Positions 36,042-46,190 of a stretch of DNA of 64,000 bases are shown one piece after another. This stretch comes from Croceicoccus sp. Lineage in GTDB: Bacteria > Pseudomonadota > Alphaproteobacteria > Sphingomonadales > Sphingomonadaceae. The translations under genes were made by a program, and so were the position numbers. The stretch lies in assembly GCA_002694745.1 (NCBI GenBank), contig NZMY01000006.1, forward strand, positions 1 to 64,000, read 5' to 3'. Below the pieces are notes generated by a model, which saw only the letters and a program-made list of their open reading frames with translations, was not told the origin of the DNA and did not search any database. Within the stretch, counting starts at the first letter, position 1; each line of letters opens with the position of its first letter.

Positions 36042-38654
36042 TCAGCCTTCGGTTTCCTTCGCCTTGGCCGGGGCCTTCTTTGCCGGGGCCTTCTTTGCAG
36101 GCGCCTTCTTCTTGGCGGGCGCCTTCGCGGTTGCCTGTTTTTTGGGGGCAGCCTTCTTGGGCGCGGCCTTTTTCTTCGCGCCCTTTTTCTTGGGCGGGCC
36201 CTTGGCGGCGCGTTCGTCGATCAGGCGAACGGCGTCTTCCTCGGTCACGTCCTCGGGCTTCATGTCGCGCGGGATCGTGGCATTGGTCGTGCCGTCGGTG
36301 ACATAGGGGCCATAGCGGCCCGCCATCAGCTTGATCTCGCCGCCGCTGGTGGGATGTTCGCCGAAGGTCTTGAGCGGTTCGGCCTTGGCCCGCGCGCCGC
36401 CCTTGCGATTGGCGGCCTCGGCCAGCAGGGTGACGGCGGCGTTCATGCCGGTGTCGAATACGTCCGCCGTGCCCGCCAGCTTCGCATATTTGCCGTCGTG
36501 GCGCAGATAGGGGCCATAGCGGCCGATATTGGCCTCGATCTCCTTGCCGGTCTCGGGATGCTCGCCCACGATGCGCGGCAGCGAGAGCAGCTTGACCGCC
36601 CATTCCAGATCGAGTTCGGGAATGTCCTTGGGGATCGAGGCGCGCTTCGCCTCTTTCCCCTCGCCCATCTGGATATAGGGGCCGAAGCGGCCCGTCTTGC
36701 GCTCGATCGGCTCGCCCGTTTCGGGGTGCTTGCCGATCTCGGTATCCGCGCTCTCGCCATCCTCGCCCGGCTGGCCGAAGCGGCGGGTGTACTTGCATTC
36801 GGGATAGTTGACGCAGCCGATGAACGCGCCGTTGCGTCCGCCGCGCAGATGCAGCTCGCCGCCTTCGCGCCCTTCGGCGATGCATTGCGGGCAGGCGCGC
36901 GGGGCCAGCCCGTCCTCGCGCGGGGGGAAAAGATAGTCGGCCAAGAATTCGTCGAGCGCGACGGTGATGTCGCTGGGCTTCTGCTCCATCACTTCGTCGG
37001 ACTTGGGCTTGAAGTCGCGCCAGAACGCCTCGAGCACGGTGTGCCAGTCGGCGCGCCCGCCCGACACGTCGTCCAGCTCGTCCTCCATCCCGGCGGTGAA
37101 GTCATAGGCGACATATCGCTCGAAGAAGCGTTCGAGGAACGCGGTCAGCAGGCGGCCCGAATCCTCGGCGAAGAAGCGGTTCTTCTCGGTCCGGACATAG
37201 TCGCGGTCCTTCAGCACCTGCAGCGTCGCGGCATAGGTCGAGGGGCGCCCGATGCCCAGTTCCTCCAGCCGTTTGACGAGGCTGGCTTCGGAATAGCGCG
37301 GGGGCGGCTGGGTGAAGTGCTGGTTGGCGTCGACCGATTTCTTGGCCGGACGGTCGCCCGATTTCATCAGCGGCAGCAGGCCTTCATCGTCGTCGTCGCT
37401 GCGCTGGTCGAGGCCTTCCTCGTACAGCGCGAGGAAGCCGGGAAATTTCACCACCTGCCCGGTGGCGCGCAATTCGTGCTGTCCGGTTCCGTCGCGCATG
37501 GTGACGCTGGTGCGTTCCAGATTGGCGGCGGCCATCTGGCTGGCCAGCGCGCGCTTGTAGATGAGGTCGTAGAGCTTGGCCGCATCGCCGCTGCCGCCGC
37601 GCGGCTTGGTGAAATCGGTCGGGCGAATCGCCTCATGCGCTTCCTGCGCGTTCTTGGCCTTGGTCTGATACTGGCGCGGCTTTTCGGGCAGATAATGGCC
37701 GTCATAGCGGTCGCTGATTGCCTTGCGTGCCTCGCTGATCGCGCCGGGGTCCATCTGGACACCGTCGGTACGCATGTATGTGATCAGCCCCTGCTCGTAG
37801 AGGCCCTGCGCCAGACGCATGGTGTGGCTGGCCGAGTAATGCAGCTTGCGCGCGGCTTCCTGCTGCAGGGTAGAGGTGGTGAACGGCGGCGCGGGGTTGC
37901 GCTTGACCGGCTTGGTCTCGACATCCTCGACCGTGAAGGCGCCGTTCATCACCGCGGTCTTGGCGCGGATCGCGATGCCTTCCTCGCCCAGCGACAGGCG
38001 TTCCAGCTTGCTGCCTTCGAACTTCACCAGCCTTGCCTCGAAGGCGGTGCCGTCATGCTCCATATGCGCGATGACGGACCAGTATTCCTGCGGCGTGAAA
38101 CTCTCGATCTCGCGCTCGCGCTCGACGATCAGGCGCAGCGCGACCGATTGCACGCGGCCCGCCGATTTCGCGCCGGGCAGCTTGCGCCACAGCACGGGCG
38201 AGAGGGTGAAGCCGAACAAATAATCCAGCGCGCGGCGGGCGAGATAGGCGTCGATCAGATCGTGGTCGAGTTCGCGTGGGCGCGCCATCGCGTCGGTCAC
38301 CGCGGTCTTGGTGATCGCGTTGAAGGTGACGCGCTCGACCTCCTTGGGCAGCGCCTTGCGCTTTTTCAGCAGTTCGAGGACGTGCCAGCTGATCGCCTCG
38401 CCTTCGCGGTCAGGGTCGGTGGCGAGGATCAGGCGGTCCGCCGTCTTGGCGGCATCGGCGATGGCGCGCACCTGCTTCTGCTTGTCGCCGTAAAGCTCCC
38501 AGTCCATCGCGAAGCCCTCGTCCGGCTTTACCGAACCGTCCTTGGGCGGCAGGTCGCGGACGTGGCCATAGCTGGCCAGCACCTTGTAGTCCGAGCCCAG
38601 ATATTTCTCGATGGTCTTCGCCTTGGCGGGCGATTCTACGATGACAAGTTGCAT
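36042..38654 (-). CDS. topA: DNA topoisomerase I
   Basis: An 870-residue type IA enzyme relaxing negative supercoils. It opens with the Toprim motif (VIVESPAKAKTIEKYL), and DPDREGEAIS lies near residue 115. The catalytic Tyr is in LITYMRTDG near residue 292, and one Cys4 zinc finger lies near residue 585-620 (CPQC and CVNYPEC). C-terminal Topo repeats follow (GPYIQMGEG, GPYLRHDG, GPYVTDG). The last ~50 residues are an almost pure Lys/Ala/Pro tail (PAKKAPAKKAPAK type), likely a non-specific DNA-binding extension. It follows dprA in the plsY-dprA-topA order. Confidence 0.96.
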   Translation of the reverse strand: MQLVIVESPAKAKTIEKYLGSDYKVLASYGHVRDLPPKDGSVKPDEGFAMDWELYGDKQKQVRAIADAAKTADRLILATDPDREGEAISWHVLELLKKRKALPKEVERVTFNAITKTAVTDAMARPRELDHDLIDAYLARRALDYLFGFTLSPVLWRKLPGAKSAGRVQSVALRLIVEREREIESFTPQEYWSVIAHMEHDGTAFEARLVKFEGSKLERLSLGEEGIAIRAKTAVMNGAFTVEDVETKPVKRNPAPPFTTSTLQQEAARKLHYSASHTMRLAQGLYEQGLITYMRTDGVQMDPGAISEARKAISDRYDGHYLPEKPRQYQTKAKNAQEAHEAIRPTDFTKPRGGSGDAAKLYDLIYKRALASQMAAANLERTSVTMRDGTGQHELRATGQVVKFPGFLALYEEGLDQRSDDDDEGLLPLMKSGDRPAKKSVDANQHFTQPPPRYSEASLVKRLEELGIGRPSTYAATLQVLKDRDYVRTEKNRFFAEDSGRLLTAFLERFFERYVAYDFTAGMEDELDDVSGGRADWHTVLEAFWRDFKPKSDEVMEQKPSDITVALDEFLADYLFPPREDGLAPRACPQCIAEGREGGELHLRGGRNGAFIGCVNYPECKYTRRFGQPGEDGESADTEIGKHPETGEPIERKTGRFGPYIQMGEGKEAKRASIPKDIPELDLEWAVKLLSLPRIVGEHPETGKEIEANIGRYGPYLRHDGKYAKLAGTADVFDTGMNAAVTLLAEAANRKGGARAKAEPLKTFGEHPTSGGEIKLMAGRYGPYVTDGTTNATIPRDMKPEDVTEEDAVRLIDERAAKGPPKKKGAKKKAAPKKAAPKKQATAKAPAKKKAPAKKAPAKKAPAKAKETEG

Positions 38655-38780
38655 GTTACTTCAAGTATTCCCGATGCGGAACCGAGGCGGATTTCGGTCC
38701 CTCTACGTGTGTACGCGCGAAAATGGGGACCGCGCCCAGTCCCAGTCAAGACGATTAACGGTCAAGGCGATTAACGCGGC

Positions 38781-39911
38781 CTACGCAAGCGAAACCCGCC
38801 CGCCGGCATGACGCTGGATGCGCCCCGCCAGCTCCATTTCGAGGAGCGCAAGCTGCACCGCCGCAGGGGCCGCGCCGCTGGTGCGGATGAGTTCGTCCAC
38901 GCTGACGGGGGCGGCGGATATCAGCGCGGCGATGTCGGCGGCGGGGTCGTCCCTGCCCTCCCCAAGCCCTTCCGTTTCCTCCTCGCGCGGCAGATGGGCG
39001 AAGACCGGCGTCTCCTCGCGAAAGCGGCTGCGCGGTGCGCCGGTGAAGCTGTCGAGTAGTTCGGCGATGTCGTCCGCGCCCTGCACCAGCACCGCGCCTT
39101 CGCGGATCAGATAGTTGCAGCCGCGCGCCCTTGCGTCGCGCGGATTGCCGGGCACAGCCATCACCTCTCTCCCCGCATCAGCCGCGATGCGCGCGGTGAT
39201 CAGGCTGCCCGACTTGGGCGCGGCCTCGACCACCACGGTGCCTGCGGCCATCCCGGCGATGATGCGGTTGCGGCTGGGGAAATGGCGCGCCTGCGGCTGG
39301 GTGCCGGCGGGTTGTTCGGCGATGAGCAGGCCCTCGGCGGCGATGCGGTCCTGCAGATCGGCATGCTCGGGCGGATAGGTGATGTCGATGCCGCTGGCGA
39401 TGATCGCGGCGGTGGCGCCCCCACCCTCCTTGGCTGCAAGGGCACCTTCATGCGCGGCGGCGTCGATGCCGCGCGCAAGGCCCGACACGACCAGCCGCCC
39501 CTGCTGCGCCAGTTCGCGCCCGAATTGCCGCGCCAGCGAAATCGCGGCGGCCGAAGCATTGCGCGCGCCGACGATGGCGACCGCCGGTTTCTGCAAGAGC
39601 GCCAGATCGCCGCGGATCGTCAGGATCGGCGGGGCATTGTGCATTTCGGCAAGCAAGGCGGGGAATGCGGGGTCGTCGTGGAACAGATAGCGGGCGTTCG
39701 CGGCACGGACGGCGGCCACTTCGTCGCGGACCAAGGCTTCGGGCGCGGGTTGCTGCTTGCCGCCGCCGCGCGCCGCCATTTCGGGCAGAGCCTCGAGCGC
39801 GGCGACCGCATTGCCGAAACGCGCCAGCATCTGCCGGAAACTGACCGGCCCGACATTGGGCGAGCGCAACAGGCGGATGCGCGCGAAGGCTTCTTCCTGG
39901 CTGATCGGCAT
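38781..39911 (-). CDS. dprA: DNA-processing protein DprA
   Basis: A 376-residue protein that loads RecA on incoming single-stranded DNA during transformation. It has an N-terminal helix-hairpin-helix-like region, then the Rossmann core (AIVGARNASAAA near residue 115, VSGLARGIDAAAHEGAL near residue 140, FPSRNRIIAGMAAGTVVVEA near residue 215 in parts) and a C-terminal winged-helix domain. Located between plsY (23 bases upstream) and topA. Presence does not prove competence; no com genes are in the window. Confidence 0.94.
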   Translation of the reverse strand: MPISQEEAFARIRLLRSPNVGPVSFRQMLARFGNAVAALEALPEMAARGGGKQQPAPEALVRDEVAAVRAANARYLFHDDPAFPALLAEMHNAPPILTIRGDLALLQKPAVAIVGARNASAAAISLARQFGRELAQQGRLVVSGLARGIDAAAHEGALAAKEGGGATAAIIASGIDITYPPEHADLQDRIAAEGLLIAEQPAGTQPQARHFPSRNRIIAGMAAGTVVVEAAPKSGSLITARIAADAGREVMAVPGNPRDARARGCNYLIREGAVLVQGADDIAELLDSFTGAPRSRFREETPVFAHLPREEETEGLGEGRDDPAADIAALISAAPVSVDELIRTSGAAPAAVQLALLEMELAGRIQRHAGGRVSLA

Positions 39912-39934
39912 GATGCGTGGAGAGATCCGCTACT

Positions 39935-40528
39935 TTATTTCTTGCCCACGCGCGGTTCGGTACCCGCGATCAGCCGCTGGATATTCGCGCGGTGCCGCCA
40001 CAGCACCAGCGCGGCCATGATGGCCAGCGCCAGCGCATAATGCGGCCAGCCCATGAAAAAGGCGGCGATCGGCGCGGAGATGGCCGCGCTCATCCCGCCC
40101 GCGCTGGAAATGCGGGTGATCGCCAGCATGCCCAGCCACACCACGGCGAAGACCAGACCGATCGGCCAGGCGAGGCCCAGCGCCACGCCCATCAAAGTCG
40201 CCACGCCCTTGCCCCCGCGAAAGCGTAGCCAGATCGGCAGGCAGTGCCCGACGACCGCGGCAAGGCCCGCCCAATGCTCGGTCCCCGGCCAGATCGCGCG
40301 CGCGATCAGCACCACCGCCGCTCCCTTGGCCAGATCGAGCAGCAATGTCGCCGCCGCCAGCCCCTTGCGCCCGGTGCGCAGCACATTGGTCGCGCCGGTG
40401 CCGCCCGATCCGATCTCATGCAGATTCCCCGCGCCCGCCATGCGGGTCAGGATCACGCCGAACGGGATCGAACCCAGCACATAGCCGAAGATCAGCGCGG
40501 ACAGCAGGTCGATCGGGGTCACGGGCAT
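39935..40528 (-). CDS. plsY: glycerol-3-phosphate acyltransferase PlsY
   Basis: A 197-residue five-span membrane enzyme that acylates glycerol-3-phosphate with acyl-phosphate, the first step of phospholipid synthesis. The three family motifs appear as GSIPFGVIL near residue 20, GSGGTGATNVLRT near residue 41 (extracellular Ser/Arg), and RFRGGKGVATLMG near residue 106. ATG 40526-40528. It is divergent from murI across about 125 bases and starts the plsY-dprA-topA block. Confidence 0.95.
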   Translation of the reverse strand: MPVTPIDLLSALIFGYVLGSIPFGVILTRMAGAGNLHEIGSGGTGATNVLRTGRKGLAAATLLLDLAKGAAVVLIARAIWPGTEHWAGLAAVVGHCLPIWLRFRGGKGVATLMGVALGLAWPIGLVFAVVWLGMLAITRISSAGGMSAAISAPIAAFFMGWPHYALALAIMAALVLWRHRANIQRLIAGTEPRVGKK

Positions 40529-40653
40529 CTCTCCGCCAAATGGAACCCAAGCCGTTAGCCGCTTGGCCGATGCGGCTCAAGCGCGGCTCGCTCCATTCCG
40601 TTGCCGATGGGCCGTCTTGCACAATCTTTCGCGCTCACGCATTGGGGGCGGCG

Positions 40654-41469
40654 ATGACCCAGACCGATCCGCCCATCCGCCCCGACGCGCCGATACTGGT
40701 GTTCGATTCGGGGGTCGGCGGGTTGACCGTGCTGGACGCGCTGCGCCGGATTTTGCCGCAGGCGCCGGTGATCTATGCCGCCGACAATGCGGGCCTGCCC
40801 TATGGCGAGAAGAGCGAGGCGGAGATCGCCGCGCGCGTCGCGGGCCTGCTGGGCCGCATGACCGAGCGGTTCCAACCGCGCCTTGCCTGCATCGCCTGCA
40901 ATACCGCCAGCACGATTGCGCTGGGCATGGTGCGCGACGTGCTCAATATCCCGATCGTCGGCACGGTGCCCGCGATCAAGCCTGCCGCCGCCATGACGCG
41001 GACGGGCGTGATCGGGCTGATCGGCACGGGCGCGACGATCCGGCAGGGCTATGTCGACCGGCTGGAGGCGGAATTCGCGGCGGACAAGACCCTGTTGCGG
41101 CTGGCCGCCCCCGGCCTCGTCGCGGCGGCGGAGGCGAAATTGCGCGGCGAAGCGGTCGATCCGGCGATCGTCGCGCAGACATTATCGTCGATGCGCGCGA
41201 TGGAGGGCGGCGAGAGGATCGACACGCTGGTGCTGGCCTGCACGCATTTCCCTCTGCTGGCCGATGAACTGTCCGGCGCTTTCGGCCCGCAGGTTTCGCT
41301 GATCGACGGGGCGGACGGAATCGCGCGGCGGATCGCTTCCTTGACGCAGGGTCAGCCGTTCGGCCGCACGCGGCCCGACACCGCGCTGTTCACCCGGGCC
41401 GAGGCGGGATTGTCGGCGCTGAAACCCGCGCTGGCGGCCCGCGGGCTGGACCGGGTCGAGGTTCTGTGA
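40654..41469 (+). CDS. murI: glutamate racemase
   Basis: A 271-residue enzyme making D-glutamate for peptidoglycan. The N-terminal [11 protein letters not shown] is diagnostic. The two catalytic cysteines are Cys82 in IACNTAS and one near residue 195 in [13 protein letters not shown] 40654 has GGGGGCGG just upstream. The longer frame extending over plsY on the other strand is not used. It is followed by hemA about 217 bases downstream. Confidence 0.95.
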   Translation: MTQTDPPIRPDAPILVFDSGVGGLTVLDALRRILPQAPVIYAADNAGLPYGEKSEAEIAARVAGLLGRMTERFQPRLACIACNTASTIALGMVRDVLNIPIVGTVPAIKPAAAMTRTGVIGLIGTGATIRQGYVDRLEAEFAADKTLLRLAAPGLVAAAEAKLRGEAVDPAIVAQTLSSMRAMEGGERIDTLVLACTHFPLLADELSGAFGPQVSLIDGADGIARRIASLTQGQPFGRTRPDTALFTRAEAGLSALKPALAARGLDRVEVL

Positions 41470-41686
41470 TCGGCGGATCGCAGTTCTGTCATCGCCAAAC
41501 ATGCTTTGCATGGCTGTGGACAATGCAGTAGGGGCTTTCCCGACAAGCATTGGCCCGGACCGCCGGTTGGGGTCATGGATTGGCGCGGCGCGCGAATTTG
41601 ATCTGGCGCAATGCGCGCGGGGGCAGACCCTGACAGGACGCGGCAAGCGTTCCGGCAGGCAATATCCCACAGGCGAGCAGTACGAC

Positions 41687-42907
41687 GTGAATTACGACCA
41701 GATTTTCGACCAGGCGATCGACCGGCTGCATGCCGAGGGGCGCTACCGCGTGTTCATCGACATCCTGCGCAATAAGGGTGCCTATCCCAACGCGCGCTGC
41801 TTTGCCGGGCACAACGGGCCCAAGCCGATTACCGTGTGGTGCTCCAACGACTATCTCGCCATGGGGCAGCACCCCAAGGTGATCGAGGCGATGGAAAGCG
41901 CGCTGCACGATGTGGGCGCGGGTTCGGGCGGCACGCGCAATATCGGCGGCAACACGCATTACCACGTCGATCTGGAATACGAGCTGGCGGACCTGCACGG
42001 CAAGGAAGGCGCGCTGCTGTTCACGTCGGGCTATGTCTCGAACGACACCACGCTGACCACGCTGGGCAAGCTGCTGCCGGGTTGCGTGATCTTTTCCGAC
42101 GAGTTGAACCATGCCTCGATGATCGCGGGCATCCGCAATTCGGGCTGCGAAAAGCGGGTGTGGCGTCACAACGACATCGCCCATCTGGAAGAGCTGCTCG
42201 CCGCCGAGGACGAGGCGACGCCCAAGCTGATCGCGTTCGAATCGGTCTATTCGATGGACGGCGACGTCGCCCCGATCCACGCGATCTGCGACCTGGCCGA
42301 CAAGTATAACGCGCTGACCTATATCGACGAGGTTCACGCCGTGGGCATGTATGGCGCGCGCGGCGGCGGGATTTCGGAACGCGACGACGCGGCATCGCGC
42401 ATCGACATCATCGAGGGGACGCTGGGCAAGGCGTTCGGCGTGATGGGCGGCTATATCGCGGCGGACAAGCGCATCATCGATTGCGTGCGTTCCTATGCGC
42501 CGGGCTTCATCTTCACCACCTCGCTGTCGCCGGTGCTGGTCGCGGGCGTACTGGCATCGGTCCGCCACCTGAAATCCTCGAGCGTCGAGCGCGAGGCGCA
42601 GCAGGCCTCCGCCGCGTTCCTGAAGGACGCGATGCGCGATGCGGGGCTGCCGGTGATGGATTCGACCACCCATATCGTGCCGCTGATGGTGGGCGACCCG
42701 GTGCGGGCCAAGAAGATCTCGGATATTCTGCTCGCCGAATACGGCGTCTATGTGCAGCCGATCAATTTCCCGACCGTGCCGCGCGGCACCGAGCGCCTGC
42801 GCTTCACCCCCGGCCCCGCGCACACCGAACAGATGATGCGCGATCTGGTCGGCGCACTGGTCGAGATCTGGGACCGGCTTGAGCTGGAGCTGCGCAAGGC
42901 GGCGTAG
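41687..42907 (+). CDS. hemA: 5-aminolevulinate synthase
   Basis: A 406-residue PLP enzyme condensing glycine and succinyl-CoA, the C4 route to heme in alphaproteobacteria. Landmarks are [51 protein letters not shown] and the PLP lysine in GTLGKAFG near residue 248. The start is a GTG at 41687 ([10 protein letters not shown]) preceded by AGGCGAG; upstream in-frame ATG would add about 60 unrelated residues. Its substrate succinyl-CoA is the product of the propionate pathway in the same window, an observation rather than proven coupling. Confidence 0.95.
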   Translation: MNYDQIFDQAIDRLHAEGRYRVFIDILRNKGAYPNARCFAGHNGPKPITVWCSNDYLAMGQHPKVIEAMESALHDVGAGSGGTRNIGGNTHYHVDLEYELADLHGKEGALLFTSGYVSNDTTLTTLGKLLPGCVIFSDELNHASMIAGIRNSGCEKRVWRHNDIAHLEELLAAEDEATPKLIAFESVYSMDGDVAPIHAICDLADKYNALTYIDEVHAVGMYGARGGGISERDDAASRIDIIEGTLGKAFGVMGGYIAADKRIIDCVRSYAPGFIFTTSLSPVLVAGVLASVRHLKSSSVEREAQQASAAFLKDAMRDAGLPVMDSTTHIVPLMVGDPVRAKKISDILLAEYGVYVQPINFPTVPRGTERLRFTPGPAHTEQMMRDLVGALVEIWDRLELELRKAA

Positions 42908-43364
42908 TTTTCTTTAGGCCCTCAGACGCCGGGCGCGGGCCATCCGGCCCTCTTGGCTTCCTCGCATAAGCTCGGGCGCGCATTCGCGCTTGCCGGTGTC
43001 GCCTTCGGCGTCCGGTGACGGTCTTGCGATGTCGCGCCCGATACATTGATTGTCCGGTTCCCCGCTTCGTGCCAATGTCAGGCGATGCTGGCGCGCTTCA
43101 ATTTCCTGCTGGCCTGTGCGCTGGTGGGGCTATTCTATTATCATTCGGCCACGCAAATCCGTCATCCAGTTCGATTGGCGGTCGTCACCGCCCTTTCGGC
43201 GGAGCACGTCGACCAATGCGTCAGTGGTATCGGCTGGTGGGATAACCGCGACGTAATTCCGCCCAGAACGACTGTTCGGCCGATGGCCTACCTTCCGCTC
43301 CGCCTTGCTCCGGCACGGGGTTTTCCGCGGCAACCATGCGTCAGTTGCAGGAATGCTTGCGGAC
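42908..43364. other. gene-free stretch between hemA and the nitronate monooxygenase gene
   Basis: No frame has a recognisable protein; short frames here lack good starts and have unlikely composition. The sequence has small GC hairpins near 42940-42960 and a direct repeat of ATGCGTCAGT at 43216-43225 and 43336-43345 (ACCAATGCGTCAGT against ACCATGCGTCAGT). It is less GC-rich than its surroundings and may be a decayed gene or a dispersed intergenic repeat. Confidence 0.5.
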
Positions 43365-44291
43365 TTAGCTTTGTCCCAACCGCGCCTTTGCCGCCGCATA
43401 TTCCTGTTTGAAGCGCGCGATCAGATCCGCCGCCGGCACCACCGCGTCGACAGAGCCGACGCCTTGGCCGCTGCCCCAGATGTCCTTCCACGCCTTGCTG
43501 CCGCCGAAATTCATCGCGCTGGGGTCCGATTCGGGCAGCTTGTCGGGGTCCATGCCAGCCCGCTCGATCGAGCCGCGCAGATAATTGCCGTGGACGCCGG
43601 TGAAGAGGTTGGAATAGACGATGTCCTCCGACCGGCTGTCGACGATCATCTGCTTGTATTCGGGGACCGCCACGGCTTCCTCGGTCGCGATGAAGGCGCT
43701 GCCGATATAGCCGACGTCGGCGCCCATCGCCTGCGCGGCGAGGATCGACTGCCCGTTCGCGATAGAGCCCGACAAAGCCAGCGGCCCGTCGAACCATTCG
43801 CGGATTTCCGACACCAGCGCAAAGGGCGAGATCGTGCCCGCATGGCCGCCCGCGCCCGCCGCCACCGCGACCACGCCGTCCGCGCCCTTTTCCACCGCCT
43901 TGCGCGCGAACTTGTCGTTGATCACGTCGTGCAGCACCATCCCGCCATAGGAATGGATCGCGTCGTTCACTTCCTCACGCGCGCCGAGCGAGCAGATCAC
44001 GAGCGGCACCTTGTATTTGACGCAGAGTTCCAGATCCTCCTGCAGCCGCGCATTGCTGCGATGGACGATCAGGTTCACCGCGAAGGGCGCGTCATTGTCG
44101 GTCAGCTCGGCGTTCAGCCGTTGCAGCCATTGTTCGAACACGCCGTCGCCGCGTGCGTTGAGCGAGGGGAACGAGCCGACGATGCCGCTGCGGCATTGCG
44201 CCATCACCAGATCGGGCTGCGACACGATGAACATCGGCGCAGAAATCGCGGGCAATTGCAGGCGGCTTGTCAGCCATTCGGGCAGGCTCAT
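43365..44291 (-). CDS. nitronate monooxygenase family protein
   Basis: A 308-residue FMN TIM-barrel enzyme of the 2-nitropropane dioxygenase family. N-terminal PAISAPMFIVSQPDLVMAQCRSGI (in two parts around PMFIVSQPDL) resembles the class I nitronate-binding start; GAGGHAGTISPF carries the catalytic His region, and LSGSIANGQSILAAQAMGADVGYIG (in part, AMGADVGYIGS) the FMN phosphate site. The family oxidises alkyl nitronates such as propionate-3-nitronate, or acts as an enoyl reductase-like flavoenzyme. Sits 45 bases ahead of the CPBP gene, same strand. Confidence 0.88.
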   Translation of the reverse strand: MSLPEWLTSRLQLPAISAPMFIVSQPDLVMAQCRSGIVGSFPSLNARGDGVFEQWLQRLNAELTDNDAPFAVNLIVHRSNARLQEDLELCVKYKVPLVICSLGAREEVNDAIHSYGGMVLHDVINDKFARKAVEKGADGVVAVAAGAGGHAGTISPFALVSEIREWFDGPLALSGSIANGQSILAAQAMGADVGYIGSAFIATEEAVAVPEYKQMIVDSRSEDIVYSNLFTGVHGNYLRGSIERAGMDPDKLPESDPSAMNFGGSKAWKDIWGSGQGVGSVDAVVPAADLIARFKQEYAAAKARLGQS

Positions 44292-44336
44292 CGTCGGTGT
44301 TCTCCCATCCTTGGTCGATGGGCGTTAGCAAAGGCG

Positions 44337-44984
44337 TTAGCCTAGGAACAGGGCAACAGAGCCGATCAGGTTGAATGTCATATGCGCGGCCACGCAGGGC
44401 AGCAGCCGCCGCCCGCACAGCTGGTACATCACGCCCAGCGCCAGCCCGATCAGCCCCGTCACCACCGCGCCCGACGGGCCATAGCTGTGCGAGGCGCCGA
44501 AGGCGGCGGCGGAGATCAGCACCAGCAGCGGAACCGCGCCGCGCCCGAATATCTTCGCGCCCCAGCCGATCACGAAACCGCGGTAGAGCAGTTCCTCTGC
44601 CGCCGCGCTGGCAAGCGCGATGACCAGCGTGACGAGGAAAACCGGCCAGTTGCCCGCCACCGCCGCCAGCGCGCCGGTATCGACGCCTTTGCCCAGAAGG
44701 CTTTCGACAAGCGGGCGGACCAGCTCGGCAATGGCGACGGCCAGCGCGCCGCCGACGAGGATGCCCAGCAGCATCGATTTCGCCCGCGATTTCCAGACCA
44801 GCGCCAGTGTCGCGGCGCGCGAAGGCCTGTACAGCGCCAGCACCGCCGCCATGAAGCCCAGCGATATCAGGAAGCCGAAGGTCGGGATCAGGATCGCGGG
44901 CACCAATGCGCCAAGGCACAGCAGGGCGGGAATCCACAGGCGGGCGGAGGGCGAGGCAGCGGATGAAGTCATCCGCTGCCGCAT
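44337..44984 (-). CDS. CPBP family intramembrane metalloprotease-like protein
   Basis: A 215-residue membrane protein with about 6-7 spans carrying the CPBP/Abi motifs: EELLYRGFVIGW near residue 133, ASHSYGPSGAV near residue 168 and the C-terminal CVAAHMTFNLIG with the last His. These Glu/His residues are the proposed active site of Rce1-like glutamic proteases. Relatives process CAAX-like peptides, bacteriocins or act in immunity; nothing adjacent indicates a partner. The start at 44982-44984 or a later Met is possible. It ends 45 bases before the start of the nitronate monooxygenase gene. Confidence 0.85.
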   Translation of the reverse strand: MRQRMTSSAASPSARLWIPALLCLGALVPAILIPTFGFLISLGFMAAVLALYRPSRAATLALVWKSRAKSMLLGILVGGALAVAIAELVRPLVESLLGKGVDTGALAAVAGNWPVFLVTLVIALASAAAEELLYRGFVIGWGAKIFGRGAVPLLVLISAAAFGASHSYGPSGAVVTGLIGLALGVMYQLCGRRLLPCVAAHMTFNLIGSVALFLG

Positions 44985-45038
44985 AGCGCGGCGCTGGCTA
45001 ACAGGGGGTTAGCGCGGCGTGTTAAGCCGGCATCGTCT

Positions 45039-46010
45039 TCAACCGGGTATCTTCATCGCCAGCGGATAGGAAAAGTCGATCCAGAAGGTCGAGCCCTTGG
45101 GCCGGTTGGTCACGTCCACCTCGTGCATGTAACGCCCGCGGAACGTGCCGGGCTTTCCGGCCATCATGACGGTCGTGGAGGCGGTCGCGCCCACGGCCAG
45201 CACTTCGCCGCGAAACGGGCCCAGCGGGCCTTCGTCGTCGCTGACCTGCTTGGCCCAGCCGACTTGTGCGCCCAGCGAAAAGGCGGGGGAGAAGCTGTGT
45301 TCGATCGCGCCCTCGACATGGATCTCGTCGCCGCTGTCGTAATCGGTAAAATCGTTGCGGCCGTTCCACGTATAGCCCGCCTTGGCGCTGACGTCCCAGC
45401 CCGCCTCAGCGTCGTGCCAGCTGACGGCGGCGGATCCGTCGACGGCCCAACGGTGCAGCGAGAGATTGGCGAGCTGTCCTTCGCGGTAATGGCCGATGGG
45501 CGTGTTGATGATCGAGGACAGCTGGAAATTCAGATCGCCCGATTTCCAGCCCATCATGACCACCGCGACCGGATCTCCGGTGGTGAGCGCGCTGTCATGG
45601 ACCGATGCCGCCCTTGTGTTGCCCCCCGGCCCGGTCAGCAGCGCGTCGACATCGACGATGGGGGCTCCGACGGGAACCGTGACGCCCAACGCCAACGTGC
45701 CGCCCAGCACATTGGTCGAGGGCACGACCAGTATGGTGGGAAATTCCGCGACGACCGTCATGTCGAGGCCGACCGCGATGTTTCCGTTCACAGGGAATTC
45801 GCGCTCTGCCGAGGCGTTGCCGTCGTAGATCCAGATCAGCTTGTCGAGATAGACGCCCTCGAACGGGGCCATGACCGCGGTTCCCGGTCCGCCCGAGCCC
45901 AGCAGATACAGCGAGGCACCGTTTTCGGTGGCCTCAGCCTGTCCCGCGAAACAGGCGGCGAAGACGCCCAAGGATGCGAAAATCGTTTTCTTGCGATTGA
46001 GCCAGCCCAT
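45039..46010 (-). CDS. SphA/Phenol_MetA_deg-type outer membrane protein
   Basis: A 323-residue predicted beta-barrel with a signal peptide (about residues 1-26, ending GQAEA). The mature start NGASLYLLGSGGPGTAVMAPFEG and the strand segment HRWAVDGSAAVSWHDAEAGWD (given in parts) are typical of the SphA/MetA-pathway family, annotated as transporters or sphingosine-inducible proteins. C-terminal strand FWIDFSYPL is outer-membrane-like. Substrate is unknown; a role in uptake of hydrophobic compounds is the family-based guess. It is a single gene with about 180 bases of promoter region upstream. Confidence 0.75.
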   Translation of the reverse strand: MGWLNRKKTIFASLGVFAACFAGQAEATENGASLYLLGSGGPGTAVMAPFEGVYLDKLIWIYDGNASAEREFPVNGNIAVGLDMTVVAEFPTILVVPSTNVLGGTLALGVTVPVGAPIVDVDALLTGPGGNTRAASVHDSALTTGDPVAVVMMGWKSGDLNFQLSSIINTPIGHYREGQLANLSLHRWAVDGSAAVSWHDAEAGWDVSAKAGYTWNGRNDFTDYDSGDEIHVEGAIEHSFSPAFSLGAQVGWAKQVSDDEGPLGPFRGEVLAVGATASTTVMMAGKPGTFRGRYMHEVDVTNRPKGSTFWIDFSYPLAMKIPG

Positions 46011-46146
46011 GGTCGACCCTCCTCACCGGCAGCAGGCAGACAAGTATAACGCTGCCGAGGTGCGGGATAATCGGGATTTACCCTAGGGGACGCGGGATAT
46101 GGCCGTTCGGATGGCCGGGAGAGCGGCAAGTACGCTGCCCGGAACC

Positions 46147-46182
46147 GAAAAAGAGGCCGCGGAACCTTGCGCTCCGCGGCCT
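46147..46182 (-). terminator. strong Rho-independent terminator after the acidic lipoprotein gene
   Basis: A perfect 10-base-pair stem (AGGCCGCGGA with TCCGCGGCCT) and a 9-base loop, followed on the minus strand by TCTTTTTCGG, 9 bases beyond the lipoprotein stop codon. Confidence 0.85.
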
Positions 46183-46190
46183 GCGTGTCG

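Noticed and set aside
36354-38774. An 806-codon plus-strand frame opposite topA
   Set aside because: It is a shadow of the unambiguous topoisomerase I gene.
43046-43411. A 121-codon plus-strand frame in the gap before the nitronate monooxygenase gene
   Set aside because: The start is poor, the composition changes midway, the end overlaps the neighbouring gene, and no motif is recognisable.
44337-44984. CPBP protease as part of a bacteriocin or abortive-infection system
   Set aside because: No peptide precursor, toxin or immunity partner is adjacent; the neighbours are a nitronate monooxygenase and a porin-like gene.
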